From the NCBI GenBank assembly GCA_038924905.1, contig JBCKUK010000010.1, forward strand, positions 1-43,027: 43,027 nt of DNA. Reading direction: 5' to 3'. The notes below the pieces were generated by a model that was not told the DNA's origin, did not search any database, and saw nothing but the letters and a program-made list of their open reading frames with translations. Both the position numbers and the translations under genes were made by a program. The stretch's first letter is position 1; the number at the start of each line of letters is the position of its first letter. Shown here piece after piece: positions 7,233-16,129 of this stretch. Source of the stretch: JBCKUK01 sp038924905. GTDB taxonomy: Bacteria > Pseudomonadota > Gammaproteobacteria > Burkholderiales > Methylophilaceae.

Positions 7233-9248
7233 TCAGCTACGTAATTGAGCGTCATGCTGACGCGCTATCGAATTTAGCAGTTTAGCCATCACTTCATCGG
7301 CTTCTGCATCTGTTAAAGTTTTTTGAGTATCTTGCATAAGCACAAGAAATGCAAGACTTTTTTTGTTTTCTGCGATACTTTCCCCACGATAAACATCGAA
7401 TAATGCAATCTCGCTCACCAGCGGAATTTTCTCTGCCAGCATGGTATCAATGAGTGCCTGAACCGGTATTTTTTCATCCACAATCACGGCCACATCGCGA
7501 CGTACCGGCGGAAACTTCGGAACTTCTGCATATTGCGGCAAGTTACGCCTTAATAGTGGCTCGCTATCCAGCTCGAATAACACTGTATTACGCGGTAATT
7601 GGTAATGCTGCTGCCACCTGGGGTGCAGTTTGCCAAGCCAGCCTATGGCTTTGCCATCCAGCATCACTTGCGCAGATTGCCCGGGGTGCAACGCCGGGTG
7701 CTGGGCTGCAACGTACTCTGCACGCCCACTGGTCAGATTATCCACTTCGGCTTTAGCGTCAAAGAAATCAATCTCACGCGCCGTAGCGCCCCATTGCTCA
7801 GGAACAACGTCGCCATAGGCCAGACCCGAAATACGGTTGACTTCGCTATAACCATCCCTGGTTTTGAAATAGGCCGCGCCTATCTCAAATAAACGCATGC
7901 GCTCCTGTTTGCGGTTCAGGTTATAAACCAGCGTATCCAGCAGCCCGCCCCACAGCATGGAACGCATTACGCTCATATTGCTGGCAATGGGGTTCTTGAG
8001 CACAATCGGTGCAGTATTGCCGAGCAAACCACGCTCCCAGCTTTCGTCTACAAAACTGTAGCTGACAATCTCATGATAGCCGCTGGCGGCCAAAGCATCG
8101 CGCAAACAGGCACGGTTAAGCGGAGTTTCAGAGACTGGCAGCATGAGCAAATCCGCGTGTGGTGCGATGGCCGGAATATTGTCATAACCATGCAGACGCG
8201 CAATTTCTTCGATTAAGTCCTCTTCGCGGCTGATATCGAAACGATAGCTGGGCGGCGTAACTTCAAACACATCTGCCGTTTTCTTGTATTGAAGCCCAAG
8301 CCGATCAAACAGTTTGATTACAGTAGCCGCATCCATGGGGATGCCGAGCACAGCAGTCAGACGCGAGAGACGCAAGCGCACCGGCTTGCGTTCAGGCAAA
8401 GTACCTATCACTTCTGTCACCGGGCAGGCTTCACCACCACATATTTCCTGTATCAAGGCAGTTGCGCGCTCCAATGCAAGCCGCGTATTGCCATAATCCA
8501 CACCGCGCTCAAAACGGTAGGAAGAATCAGTACTAAGCCCCAGGCGGCGGCCTTGGCCTGCGATTACGGCAGGACTAAAAAAAGCACTTTCGAGGAATAT
8601 ATCAGTCGTGGTATCAGATACCGCAGTCGGTGCACCACCCATAATCCCCGCCAGCGCGACAGCACCGCTGTTATCGGTAATCACCAGCATATCAGGCTGC
8701 ATCTCAACCAATTGCTCATTGAGTAAACTCAGTTTTTCATTCTTTTTTGCAAAACGTACACGAATATCGCCCTGCAGCTTGGCCGCATCGAAAGCGTGTA
8801 GTGGCTGCCCAGTTTCCAGCAATATGTAGTTGGTTATATCAACAATAGCGCTGATGCTGTGCAAACCGCTACCTTCAAGACGACGTACCATCCAATCCGG
8901 TGTTTTGGCCTGCGCCTTGACGCCATTGACCAGACGGCCGCAGTAACGTGGGCAGGCTGCTGGTTCATCAACTTGCACCTGCTTTTGCGCACTGCCCTTT
9001 ACCACCACCGTAGTGGTTTCCGGCAATTTAAGTGTCGCACCGGTAATCGCCGCCACTTCGCGTGCAATACCGCTGATGCTCAGGCAATCGCTGCGATTGG
9101 GCGTAAGCTTGAGGGCAAGCAGCGTGTCATCAGCAACAGGTCCCATGCCTTCAACCTCAAGACCAGCCATAGTTAAGGCGTGTGCCAGCTCCTCGCTATT
9201 CAGCGAAGGATTCACATATTCACGTAGCCATTTTTCTGAAAATTGCAT
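7233..9248 (-). CDS. pheT: Phenylalanyl-tRNA synthetase beta subunit, lacking the N-terminal OB domain
   Basis: PheT partners PheS to charge tRNA-Phe. The 671-residue product has the B1 start (MQFSEKWLREYVNP, MAGLEVEGMG), the B3/B4 editing region, the B5 domain, the inactive catalytic-like core and the C-terminal B8 tRNA anticodon-binding domain (FPPVRRDVAVIVDEKIPVQA). It is about 120 residues shorter than usual. After GMGPVA at residue 58-63 it jumps straight to DDTLLALKLTPNRSDCL, so the EMAPII-like OB-fold domain B2 is missing as a clean in-frame gap. The rest shows no decay. Start ATG at 9248; pheS ends 6 bases upstream. Confidence 0.93.
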   Translation of the reverse strand: MQFSEKWLREYVNPSLNSEELAHALTMAGLEVEGMGPVADDTLLALKLTPNRSDCLSISGIAREVAAITGATLKLPETTTVVVKGSAQKQVQVDEPAACPRYCGRLVNGVKAQAKTPDWMVRRLEGSGLHSISAIVDITNYILLETGQPLHAFDAAKLQGDIRVRFAKKNEKLSLLNEQLVEMQPDMLVITDNSGAVALAGIMGGAPTAVSDTTTDIFLESAFFSPAVIAGQGRRLGLSTDSSYRFERGVDYGNTRLALERATALIQEICGGEACPVTEVIGTLPERKPVRLRLSRLTAVLGIPMDAATVIKLFDRLGLQYKKTADVFEVTPPSYRFDISREEDLIEEIARLHGYDNIPAIAPHADLLMLPVSETPLNRACLRDALAASGYHEIVSYSFVDESWERGLLGNTAPIVLKNPIASNMSVMRSMLWGGLLDTLVYNLNRKQERMRLFEIGAAYFKTRDGYSEVNRISGLAYGDVVPEQWGATAREIDFFDAKAEVDNLTSGRAEYVAAQHPALHPGQSAQVMLDGKAIGWLGKLHPRWQQHYQLPRNTVLFELDSEPLLRRNLPQYAEVPKFPPVRRDVAVIVDEKIPVQALIDTMLAEKIPLVSEIALFDVYRGESIAENKKSLAFLVLMQDTQKTLTDAEADEVMAKLLNSIARQHDAQLRS

Positions 9249-9254
9249 ATTGGT

Positions 9255-10265
9255 TTAATTAAACTGCTTCAAGAATCGCAGGTCGTTTTCAAAAAACAAA
9301 CGCAGGTCATTCACGCCATAACGCAGCATGGTCAGGCGCTCTATGCCCAAGCCGAAAGCAAAGCCACGGTATTTCTCGCTATCAATGCCCACATGGCGGA
9401 ACACTTCCGGATGCACCATGCCGCAACCGCCAATTTCCAGCCAGCCGCCGTTCCAGCTTATATCCATCTCGGCTGAGGGTTCGGTAAAGGGGAAAAATGA
9501 TGGGCGGAAACGCACTTGCAAATCGTCGCGCTCAAAAAAACGTTGTAGAAAATCCTGCACCACGCCCTTGAGGTTGGCAAAGCTGATATCTTCATCCACC
9601 CACAGTCCCTCAACTTGATGAAACATAGGCGAATGCGTCGCGTCGGAATCCATGCGGTAAACGCGGCCCGGCGCAATAATCTTGAGCGGTGGCGATTTCT
9701 TGTTTTTCAGGCTGTTTTGCATGTAATGCACCTGCACTGGTGAGGTGTGGGTACGCAATACATGGCCGTCATCCACATAAAATGTGTCATGCATGGCGCG
9801 TGCCGGGTGGTCTTCAGGGATATTGAGCGCGGTAAAATTGTAAAAATCGGTTTCGATTTCCGGGCCTTCAGCCACTTCAAAACCTATCGAGCGGAATAGC
9901 TCCTCAACGCGCGACAGGGTCAATGAAACCGGATGCAGCCCGCCCTTTCCTTGGCTGCGTGCAGACAGGGTAACGTCAAGCGCTTCGCCTGCCAATTGCT
10001 GTGCTTGTTCCGCATTCAAGATCGCATCGCGACGTGCTTTCAGCGCGTCTTCAATCGCTTGCTTGGTCAAGTTGATGGCCGCACCGGCAGCAGGACGCTG
10101 TTCTGCGGAAAGCTTGCCCAGGCTTTTGAGTGACCCTGTCAGCAAGCCAGTCTTGCCAAGATACTTGGCTTTTATCTGCTCCAGCTCAGTGATTGATGCA
10201 CAAGTAGCGAAATCGCGTTGTGCATCAATAATAATTTGTTCTGAATTTTGCATGCTATCTGTCAT
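9255..10265 (-). CDS. pheS: Phenylalanyl-tRNA synthetase alpha subunit
   Basis: A 336-residue class II synthetase subunit of normal length. It has an N-terminal coiled coil (about 1-90), then the catalytic core with motif 2 (GRVYRMDSDATHSPMFHQVE), the phenylalanine-pocket region (MDISWNGGWLEIGGCGMVHP) and motif 3 (GFAFGLGIERLTMLRYG). It is separated from rplT by a strong hairpin, so it may have its own promoter or rely on readthrough. The ATG at 10253 (MQNSEQ) is an alternative start. Confidence 0.97.
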   Translation of the reverse strand: MTDSMQNSEQIIIDAQRDFATCASITELEQIKAKYLGKTGLLTGSLKSLGKLSAEQRPAAGAAINLTKQAIEDALKARRDAILNAEQAQQLAGEALDVTLSARSQGKGGLHPVSLTLSRVEELFRSIGFEVAEGPEIETDFYNFTALNIPEDHPARAMHDTFYVDDGHVLRTHTSPVQVHYMQNSLKNKKSPPLKIIAPGRVYRMDSDATHSPMFHQVEGLWVDEDISFANLKGVVQDFLQRFFERDDLQVRFRPSFFPFTEPSAEMDISWNGGWLEIGGCGMVHPEVFRHVGIDSEKYRGFAFGLGIERLTMLRYGVNDLRLFFENDLRFLKQFN

Positions 10266-10283
10266 AGGCTGAATTATGCCGTA

Positions 10284-10311
10284 AAAAGAGGAGGCCGCAG
10301 CCTCCTCTTTT
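10284..10311. terminator. Terminator-like hairpin between rplT and pheS
   Basis: AAAAGAGGAGGC and GCCTCCTCTTTT form a perfect 12-bp stem with a 4-base loop, and the minus-strand transcript continues with T residues. It could act in both directions. In E. coli an attenuator also lies between rplT and pheS, but no phenylalanine-rich leader peptide fits here, so ordinary partial termination is more likely. Confidence 0.75.
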
Positions 10312-10323
10312 CAAAATTACTAA

Positions 10324-10701
10324 CTAAGCAGTGAAAGCCCCAGATTTGGAGAGGCCATCCTTGGCCATTTCAACAAACTTGGCGAAGGCTGGCTTATCAA
10401 ATACGGCTAAATCAGCCAATACTTTGCGGTCCACCTCAACAGCAGACTTCTTCAGGCCGTTCATAAAACGGCTGTAGGTCAGGCCGCACTCACGGGCACC
10501 CGCGTTAATACGCGCTATCCACAGTGTACGGAATTGACGCTTCTTTTGACGACGGTCGCGATAGGCATATTGCCCCGCTTTCATCACCGCTTGTTTGGCA
10601 ATACGGTATACGTTTTTACGACGACCACGGTAACCTTTGGCTGCGTCTAAAACATTTTTATGACGCGCTCTGGCGGTAACGCCACGCTTGACTCTAGGCA
10701 T
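10324..10701 (-). CDS. rplT: 50S ribosomal protein L20
   Basis: A 125-residue basic protein with MPRVKRGVTARARHKNVLDA, KGYRGRRKNVYRIAKQAVMK and NAGARECGLTYSRFMNGLKK, all hallmark L20 segments. It is a few residues longer than usual at the C-terminus (GLSKSGAFTA). L20 binds 23S rRNA early in assembly and in enterobacteria represses its own operon. It follows rpmI by 10 bases. Confidence 0.97.
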   Translation of the reverse strand: MPRVKRGVTARARHKNVLDAAKGYRGRRKNVYRIAKQAVMKAGQYAYRDRRQKKRQFRTLWIARINAGARECGLTYSRFMNGLKKSAVEVDRKVLADLAVFDKPAFAKFVEMAKDGLSKSGAFTA

Positions 10702-10711
10702 GTCTTCTCTC

Positions 10712-10909
10712 CTATCGGGTTGGCATCATGGCGCGAACGCGATGAGCATCAGTTGGGGAAATGATCGCCGTGCCGCGCAGTTTGCGCTTTTGCTTGGTGG
10801 TCTTCGTGGTGAGGATGTGACGCAGATGCGAGTGGGTACGCTTGATCTTGCCGTTTCCCAGGAACTTGAAGCGCTTTTTGGCGCCGCTCTTGGTCTTCAT
10901 TTTTGGCAT
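10712..10909 (-). CDS. rpmI: 50S ribosomal protein L35
   Basis: The start is the ATG at 10909, giving MPKMKTKSGAKKRFKFLGNG and 65 residues, the normal L35 length; the frame extends upstream but AAGGAGAAC sits just before this ATG. HSHLRHILTTKTTKQKRKLR is the typical middle. It lies between infC and rplT in the canonical order. Confidence 0.96.
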   Translation of the reverse strand: MPKMKTKSGAKKRFKFLGNGKIKRTHSHLRHILTTKTTKQKRKLRGTAIISPTDAHRVRAMMPTR

Positions 10910-10994
10910 TTTGTTCTCCTTATGAAATGAGCGATCGGGCATGCCATTCAGGCCACGTCGCTACATATTTAACAACTACTACAACTAAAACTTC

Positions 10995-11519
10995 TTATTT
11001 TGGCTTCTTGTGAGGTGCAATCACCATCACCATCTGCCTTCCTTCCATGCGGGGAAACTGCTCTACCACCGCATGTTCCTGCAAATCAGCTTCTACGCGT
11101 TTTAACAGCGCCAAGCCAAATTCCTGATGGGTAATTTCACGGCCGCGGAAACGCAATGTCACCTTGGCTTTATCTCCCTCACCCAGAAAACGTATCAGAT
11201 TACGAATCTTGATCTGATAGTCCCCATCGTCCGTTCCCGGGCGAAACTTCACTTCTTTTACCTGAACCTGCTTTTGCTTAAGACGCGCTTCGTGCTGTTT
11301 TTTGCTTTCAGCGTATTTGAATTTACCGTAATCCATTAAGCGGCACACTGGCGGCTTTGCCATCGGGGCGATTTCAACTAAATCAATATCAGCCTCTTCT
11401 GCCTTGGCCATCGCTTCATTCAAAGCGACAATCCCTAGCGGCTCCCCTTCCACACCCACCAAACGAACCTCGGGCGCTGTAATGTCTTCGTTAATTCGTA
11501 CTTCTTTGTCTTGAGCTAT
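10995..11519 (-). CDS. infC: Translation initiation factor IF-3, AUA start
   Basis: IF-3 binds the 30S subunit and checks start-codon pairing. The frame has no ATG at the expected place. Reading back, AQDKEVRINEDITAPEVRLV precedes GVEGEPLGIVALNEAM, matching the IF-3 N-terminus, and begins at ATA (11517-11519) with GGAG eight bases upstream. IF-3 genes often start at AUU or another rare codon so that IF-3 limits its own synthesis; AUA would do the same. The predicted product is 174 residues with both domains (KFKYAESKKQHEARLKQKQV linker; RGREITHQEFGLALLKRV C-domain). A TTG or GTG start at 11462/11459 would truncate the N-domain. Confidence 0.93.
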   Translation of the reverse strand: MAQDKEVRINEDITAPEVRLVGVEGEPLGIVALNEAMAKAEEADIDLVEIAPMAKPPVCRLMDYGKFKYAESKKQHEARLKQKQVQVKEVKFRPGTDDGDYQIKIRNLIRFLGEGDKAKVTLRFRGREITHQEFGLALLKRVEADLQEHAVVEQFPRMEGRQMVMVIAPHKKPK

Positions 11520-11567
11520 CGCAAATTCTCCAAATAATATAAAAAATTAAGCCGCGCTACCTGTAGC

Positions 11568-13475
11568 TTAAACCTTGGTTTTAACTTCACATTGCAAGCG
11601 CTCAATAAACGCCTGCAATGGCATGTAACCTAGGTCTTCACCTTTTCTGGTACGCACGGCCACTTGCCCACTTTGCATTTCACGCTCACCTGCAATCAGC
11701 AGATAAGGCATCTTTTGTAAGCTATGTTCCCGTATTTTATAGGTTATTTTCTCATTGCTCAAGTCTGATTCCACACGGAAGCCATTCTTCTTGAGCTCGG
11801 CAACCACTTCATCCACGTATTTTGCCTGGCCATCAGAGATATTCAGCACCATTGCCTGTATCGGCGACAGCCAAACTGGCATCGCGCCGGCGTAGTTTTC
11901 AATCAATATGCCGATAAAGCGCTCCATGGAGCCAACAATGGCGCGGTGCAGCATCACAGGGGTTTTGCGGCTATTGTCTTCAGCCACATATTCCGCGCCC
12001 AGTCGTGCCGGCAAATTGAAATCGAGCTGTATGGTGCCGAGCTGCCATAGGCGGCCCAGACTGTCTTTCAGGGTAAAATCAATTTTCGGGCCATAGAAAA
12101 CGCCTTCGCCCGGCTGTAAATCATAGCTGAGTTTATTTTGTGTCAATGCAGCTGCCAGCGCGGCTTCTGCCTGATCCCAGGTTTCATCGGTGCCCATACG
12201 TTTTGCGGGACGGGTAGAAAGCTTGACCAATACATCGTTAAAGCCAAAATCGCCGTAAACCTTGTAAAGCATCTGGATAAAAGTTGCGACTTCGGATTCG
12301 ATCTGGCTTTCCATGCAAAAAATATGTGCGTCATCTTGCGTAAAGCCACGTACCCGCATCAGGCCGTGCAGTGCGCCGGATGGCTCATTGCGGTGACAAG
12401 AACCAAACTCCGCCAGGCGCAAAGGCAAATCGCGGTAACTATGCAGGCCGTTGTTGTATATTTGCACATGCCCCGGGCAATTCATCGGCTTCACCGCGTA
12501 ATCGCGATTTTCCGAGGCGGTGGTGAACATGTTTTCGCGGAAGTTTTCCCAGTGGCCGGATTTTTCCCACAAGCTTTTATCCAGGATGGTTGGCGTGCGC
12601 ACTTCCTGGTAGTCATATTCCACAAATTTGGCGCGCATATACTGCTCAATTTCCTGCCACAACGACCAGCCACGCGGATGCCAGAACACCATGCCCGGTG
12701 CGTCATCCTGCATATGGAAAAAGCTGAGCTGCTTGCCGAGTTTACGGTGGTCGCGCTTTTCTGCTTCCTCCAGCATGTGCAGGTAGGCATCCAGCTCTTC
12801 TTTCTTCGCCCAAGCCGTACCATAAATGCGCTGCAGCATCTCGTTATTGGAGTCTCCGCGCCAGTAAGCGCCCGCTAACTTCATCAATTTAAAGGCTTTT
12901 AGCTTGCCGGTAGAAGGCACATGTGGGCCGCGGCAAAGGTCGGTAAATGCGCCTTCGGTATACAGCGAAACATCTTCGCCCGCAGGAATCAAGGCAATAA
13001 TCTCGGCCTTGTAATGTTCGCCTATGGATTTGAAGTAAGCCACGGCTTCATCGCGTGGCAATACTTTGCGCGTTACCTGCTCGTCTTTTTTGGCCAGCTC
13101 GACCATTTTTTTCTCGATGGCCTCGAGGTCTTCCGGCGTAAATGGGCGCTTGTAGGAAAAATCATAGTAGAAACCATGCTCAATCACCGGGCCTATGGTC
13201 ACCTGCGCCTCGGGGAACAGCTCCTTAACCGCATAGGCCAGCAGGTGCGCAGTGGAGTGGCGAATGACTTCCAGGCCATCGGCATCGCGCTCGGTGATAA
13301 TGGCCAGATCAGCGTCTTTGTTAATCAGGTATGAGGTATCAACCAGCGCACCGTTGACTTTGCCTGCAAGCGCTGCCCGTGCCAGACCAGCGCCGATATC
13401 GAGCGCAACATCAGCAACGGTAACAGGCGCATCGAACTTGCGTTCGGAGCCATCAGGTAAACGAATCACAGGCAT
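11568..13475 (-). CDS. thrS: Threonyl-tRNA synthetase
   Basis: The start is the ATG at 13475 (MPVIRLPDGSERKFDAPVTV), giving 635 residues, the usual length; a longer frame reads into the tRNA region. Domains in order are TGS (1-62), the editing domain with HSTAHLLAYAVKELFP (about 72-87), the class II core and the anticodon-binding domain. NCPGHVQIY holds the zinc cysteine; RNEPSGALHGLMRVRGFTQD is motif 2 and HRAIVGSMERFIGILIENYA motif 3. It heads the translation operon, 48 bases before infC. Upstream is tRNA-Val. Autoregulation through a leader operator, as in E. coli, is not visible: the leader is only about 47 bases. Confidence 0.97.
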   Translation of the reverse strand: MPVIRLPDGSERKFDAPVTVADVALDIGAGLARAALAGKVNGALVDTSYLINKDADLAIITERDADGLEVIRHSTAHLLAYAVKELFPEAQVTIGPVIEHGFYYDFSYKRPFTPEDLEAIEKKMVELAKKDEQVTRKVLPRDEAVAYFKSIGEHYKAEIIALIPAGEDVSLYTEGAFTDLCRGPHVPSTGKLKAFKLMKLAGAYWRGDSNNEMLQRIYGTAWAKKEELDAYLHMLEEAEKRDHRKLGKQLSFFHMQDDAPGMVFWHPRGWSLWQEIEQYMRAKFVEYDYQEVRTPTILDKSLWEKSGHWENFRENMFTTASENRDYAVKPMNCPGHVQIYNNGLHSYRDLPLRLAEFGSCHRNEPSGALHGLMRVRGFTQDDAHIFCMESQIESEVATFIQMLYKVYGDFGFNDVLVKLSTRPAKRMGTDETWDQAEAALAAALTQNKLSYDLQPGEGVFYGPKIDFTLKDSLGRLWQLGTIQLDFNLPARLGAEYVAEDNSRKTPVMLHRAIVGSMERFIGILIENYAGAMPVWLSPIQAMVLNISDGQAKYVDEVVAELKKNGFRVESDLSNEKITYKIREHSLQKMPYLLIAGEREMQSGQVAVRTRKGEDLGYMPLQAFIERLQCEVKTKV

Positions 13476-13522
13476 CAAAGCATCCCGATAAAACAACAAA
13501 AGCCGCTGAACGGCTTTGGTGT

Positions 13523-13599
13523 TGGTAGGCGCGATTGGACTCGAACCAACGACCCCCACCATGTCAAGGTGGTGCTCTAACCAGCTGAGCTACGCGCCT
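13523..13599 (-). tRNA. tRNA-Val (anticodon GAC)
   Basis: A 77-base cloverleaf with encoded CCA. AGGCGCG pairs with CGCGCCT, the D-arm is TAGCTCAGCTGGTTAGAG, the T-arm GTTGGTTCGAGTCCAAT, and the anticodon loop TTGACAT gives GAC. It lies upstream of thrS on the same strand. Confidence 0.95.
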
Positions 13600-13716
13600 A
13601 AAGAGGTGCGAATTTTAACGCATTGCGCCATATGAAGCAAACGCAGACGCGGTAAATTCAAAGCGTTAGCGTCAGGGATGGGCGTTATAATGTTGCGCTA
13701 AATTGATCGTCAAAAT

Positions 13717-14337
13717 ATGTACACAACAACCACCCAAAAAACTGAACAATTGATTGCTGGCATTGCTGAAAATGGCTATGCCGTCATCGAACATTTTCTA
13801 CCGCCAGCAACCATTGCAACGCTAGCCAGCGAGGCAAAAAAACTGCAGGAAATCGGTGAAATGCACCGCGCTGGCACCGGCCAGAATAGCGCGGCCAAGC
13901 CGGACGACAGCATACGCGGCGATTTTATTCATTGGCTGGATGAAGCCAGTATCAGTCATGCGCAGCAGGAATACCTGCAGCGCATGGAAAGTTTGCGCGA
14001 GAACCTCAACCGGAATTTTTACCTTGGCTTATTTGATATTGAAAGCCATTTTGCCATTTATCCGCCGGGGGCGATTTACCGCAAACATCTGGATCAATTT
14101 CAGGAAAACAAACATAGGCAGGTGAGTTGCATACTCTATCTCAACGATGCCTGGCGGCATGAGAATGGCGGGCAATTGCGGCTTTATCTGGATGGGGAAA
14201 AGCCAATGCCTTATCTGGATTTTGAGCCGGTGGGTGGCACCATGGTGGCATTTCTGTCCGGCCGTTTCTATCATGAAGTGCTGCCAGCCAAACAAGAGCG
14301 GCTGAGTCTGACTGGCTGGTTTAGAACTCGCGCTTAA
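13717..14337 (+). CDS. 2-oxoglutarate/Fe(II)-dependent oxygenase, prolyl-hydroxylase-like
   Basis: A 206-residue double-stranded beta-helix protein. The iron triad is visible: H124 and D126 in YRKHLDQF, H186 in GRFYHEVLP, and R195 in QERLSLTGWFR as the 2-oxoglutarate anchor. The layout (YPPGAIYRKHLD, RQVSCILYLND, GGTMVAFLSGRFYHEV) is that of the EGL-9/PHD-like bacterial family, whose members hydroxylate proline or other residues, in some cases on ribosomal proteins or EF-Tu. It is followed after four bases by the PLP decarboxylase, so the two are probably co-translated. The substrate is not shown. Confidence 0.85.
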   Translation: MYTTTTQKTEQLIAGIAENGYAVIEHFLPPATIATLASEAKKLQEIGEMHRAGTGQNSAAKPDDSIRGDFIHWLDEASISHAQQEYLQRMESLRENLNRNFYLGLFDIESHFAIYPPGAIYRKHLDQFQENKHRQVSCILYLNDAWRHENGGQLRLYLDGEKPMPYLDFEPVGGTMVAFLSGRFYHEVLPAKQERLSLTGWFRTRA

Positions 14338-14341
14338 TTTC

Positions 14342-15793
14342 ATGAGCAAACTTACACGAAAAGCGATCAAGGCGATATTCGACGGCACTGAGTTTCGTGG
14401 TACCGGGCATGTGATTGTTGATCTGCTGGCTGAATATCTGGATAAAAATCTGCAAGGCCAGGGCGATGTACTGGATTGGCAGGCACCGAAAAACGCCATT
14501 AAGCACTGGCAAAAACCATTGCCCATGCAGGCCATGCTCACGCCCAAGGCTTTTATTTCGGCGCTTGGCAAGGATGTGCTTGCCAACACGCTGCATATTC
14601 ATCACCCGCGCAATCTCGGTCATCAGGTAGCGCCACCATTGCCGGTTGCGGCACTGTGCGATCTGGTTGCGGCGCTCACCAATCAGGCCATGGCCGTCTA
14701 TGAAACCGGCCCCAGTGCAACCATGCTGGAGCGCCAAGTGCTGCAATGGATGGGCGAATTGATAGGCTGGAAAGAAAGCGCTGGCGTGCTTACTTCCGGT
14801 GGCGCACAGGCCAATCTCACGGCACTGCTTGCTGCGCGGCAAACACGTGCAGGCTGGGATGTATGGCAGCAAGGCATTGGCGCAGGTACATCCTTGCGGA
14901 TATTAGCAAGTGAACACGCGCACTACTCGGTGAGCCGCGCCGCGGGCATCATGGGTTTGGGTACCGATGCAGTAGTCAAGATAGCGACTGATAACCAAGG
15001 CCGCATGCAGCTAGAAGCCTTACAGATAGCCTATCAGCAATGCCTAGCGCAGGATACAAACCCTTTCGCTGTCGTCGCCACGGCGGGCTGCACGCCCACC
15101 GGCAGTATCGATCCACTGTTTGAGATAGGCACATTCTGCCGCGAGAACGAGGTATGGTTCCATGTGGATGGCGCACATGGCGCTTCTGCCCTGCTCTCCG
15201 CCACGCATCTCCCAGCGCTTGCGGGGATTGAGCTGGCCGATTCGGTAGTGTGGGACGGCCACAAACTGCTTTACATGCCAGCCACGGTCTCGGCTGTGTT
15301 ATTCCGCGAGCCGCAAAATAGTTACGCCGCCTTCGCACAAGAGGCTTCGTACCTGTTTCAGGGTGACAGTGAATCCGAAGAAGCCTATAACACCAGTTAT
15401 CGCACGCTGGAATGTACCAAGCGCATGATGAGCCTGAAGCTGTGGGCGGCATTTTCGCTTTATGGTGTAGAAAAACTGGGGGGCCTGGTAGAGCAGGTGT
15501 TTAGCACGGCGCGCTTATTGGCGCAAAAGCTGGCAGATGCGCCGGATTTTGAATTGCTGATGCAGCCGCAAACCAATATCGTTTGTTTCCGTCACCAGCC
15601 TGCTGGCACTCTGGAAGGTGAAGCACTGAACAAGCACCAGGCGGCCTTGCGCAAAAAGCTGGTAGAAAGCGGCGCTTTTCATCTGACACAGGTAAAACTG
15701 GAAAATCAGCTCTGGCTACGCACTACCATCATGAATCCTTTGACGGCGGAGAGCGATTTGGATGCGCTACTGGGGGAAATTCGCACGAGTTAG
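14342..15793 (+). CDS. PLP-dependent decarboxylase (group II amino-acid decarboxylase)
   Basis: A 483-residue fold-type I enzyme of the glutamate/aromatic-amino-acid/diaminobutyrate decarboxylase family. TSGGAQANLTAL (151-162) binds the phosphate, H194 in EHAHYSVSRA stacks on the ring, D276 in HVDGAHGASALL contacts its nitrogen, and K308 in WDGHKLLYMP is the Schiff-base lysine. Families of this group make amines from tyrosine, tryptophan, glutamate, aspartate or diaminobutyrate; sequence alone does not decide which. NIHHPR-type segment HIHHPRNLGHQVAPP fits the diaminobutyrate/cysteine-sulfinate branch better than glutamate decarboxylase. It is coupled with the oxygenase before it. Confidence 0.88.
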   Translation: MSKLTRKAIKAIFDGTEFRGTGHVIVDLLAEYLDKNLQGQGDVLDWQAPKNAIKHWQKPLPMQAMLTPKAFISALGKDVLANTLHIHHPRNLGHQVAPPLPVAALCDLVAALTNQAMAVYETGPSATMLERQVLQWMGELIGWKESAGVLTSGGAQANLTALLAARQTRAGWDVWQQGIGAGTSLRILASEHAHYSVSRAAGIMGLGTDAVVKIATDNQGRMQLEALQIAYQQCLAQDTNPFAVVATAGCTPTGSIDPLFEIGTFCRENEVWFHVDGAHGASALLSATHLPALAGIELADSVVWDGHKLLYMPATVSAVLFREPQNSYAAFAQEASYLFQGDSESEEAYNTSYRTLECTKRMMSLKLWAAFSLYGVEKLGGLVEQVFSTARLLAQKLADAPDFELLMQPQTNIVCFRHQPAGTLEGEALNKHQAALRKKLVESGAFHLTQVKLENQLWLRTTIMNPLTAESDLDALLGEIRTS

Positions 15794-15823
15794 CTTCAAT
15801 CTTCCCTCTCCCTATTAATTTAA

Positions 15824-15852
15824 TTGAAAATCATACTTAATGTATGTACAAT
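15824..15852 (+). promoter_or_regulatory. Promoter and operator of the brnTA module
   Basis: TTGAAA (15824-15829), a 17-base spacer and TACAAT (15847-15852) make a near-consensus sigma-70 promoter 11 bases before the toxin ATG. The spacer holds the palindrome CATAC-TTAAT-GTATG (15832-15846), a likely site for autorepression by the BrnA antitoxin. Confidence 0.65.
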
Positions 15853-15863
15853 AAGTAACGCCT

Positions 15864-16129
15864 ATGAACATCACTTTTGACGCTGCAAAAGAACTTATCA
15901 ATGTTACAAAGCACGGCGTATCGTTAGCATTGGCAGCCAAAACGGAATGGAAACCACCATCACTTGGCTAGACACCAGAAAAGAGTATGGTGAGCAGCGT
16001 ATGGCGGGTATTGGTTATATCGGCCCGCGTCTTTATTACGTGGTGTTTGTAGATAGGGCTGATGATCGTCGTATTATCAGTTTACGCAAAGCTAACAAAC
16101 GTGAGGAAAAACGCTATGCCAACACTTAA
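15864..16129 (+). pseudogene. brnT: BrnT-type toxin gene, frameshifted
   Basis: From ATG 15864 the frame reads MNITFDAAKELINVTKHGVS, then AAKTEWKPPSLG and a stop. In the next frame from about 15950 the protein continues ETTITWLDTRKEYGEQR, then YYVVFVDRADDRRIISLRKA and ends KREEKRYANT. Joined, this is a full BrnT ribonuclease toxin of about 88 residues. The break is a missing base, most simply one G in GAATGG before AAACC (about 15949-15950). Unless this is a sequencing error, the toxin is dead while its antitoxin is intact. Its end overlaps brnA by 14 bases. Confidence 0.82.

Noticed and set aside
12138..12878. Plus-strand frame of 246 codons opposite thrS
   Set aside because: Antisense shadow of the thrS reading frame.
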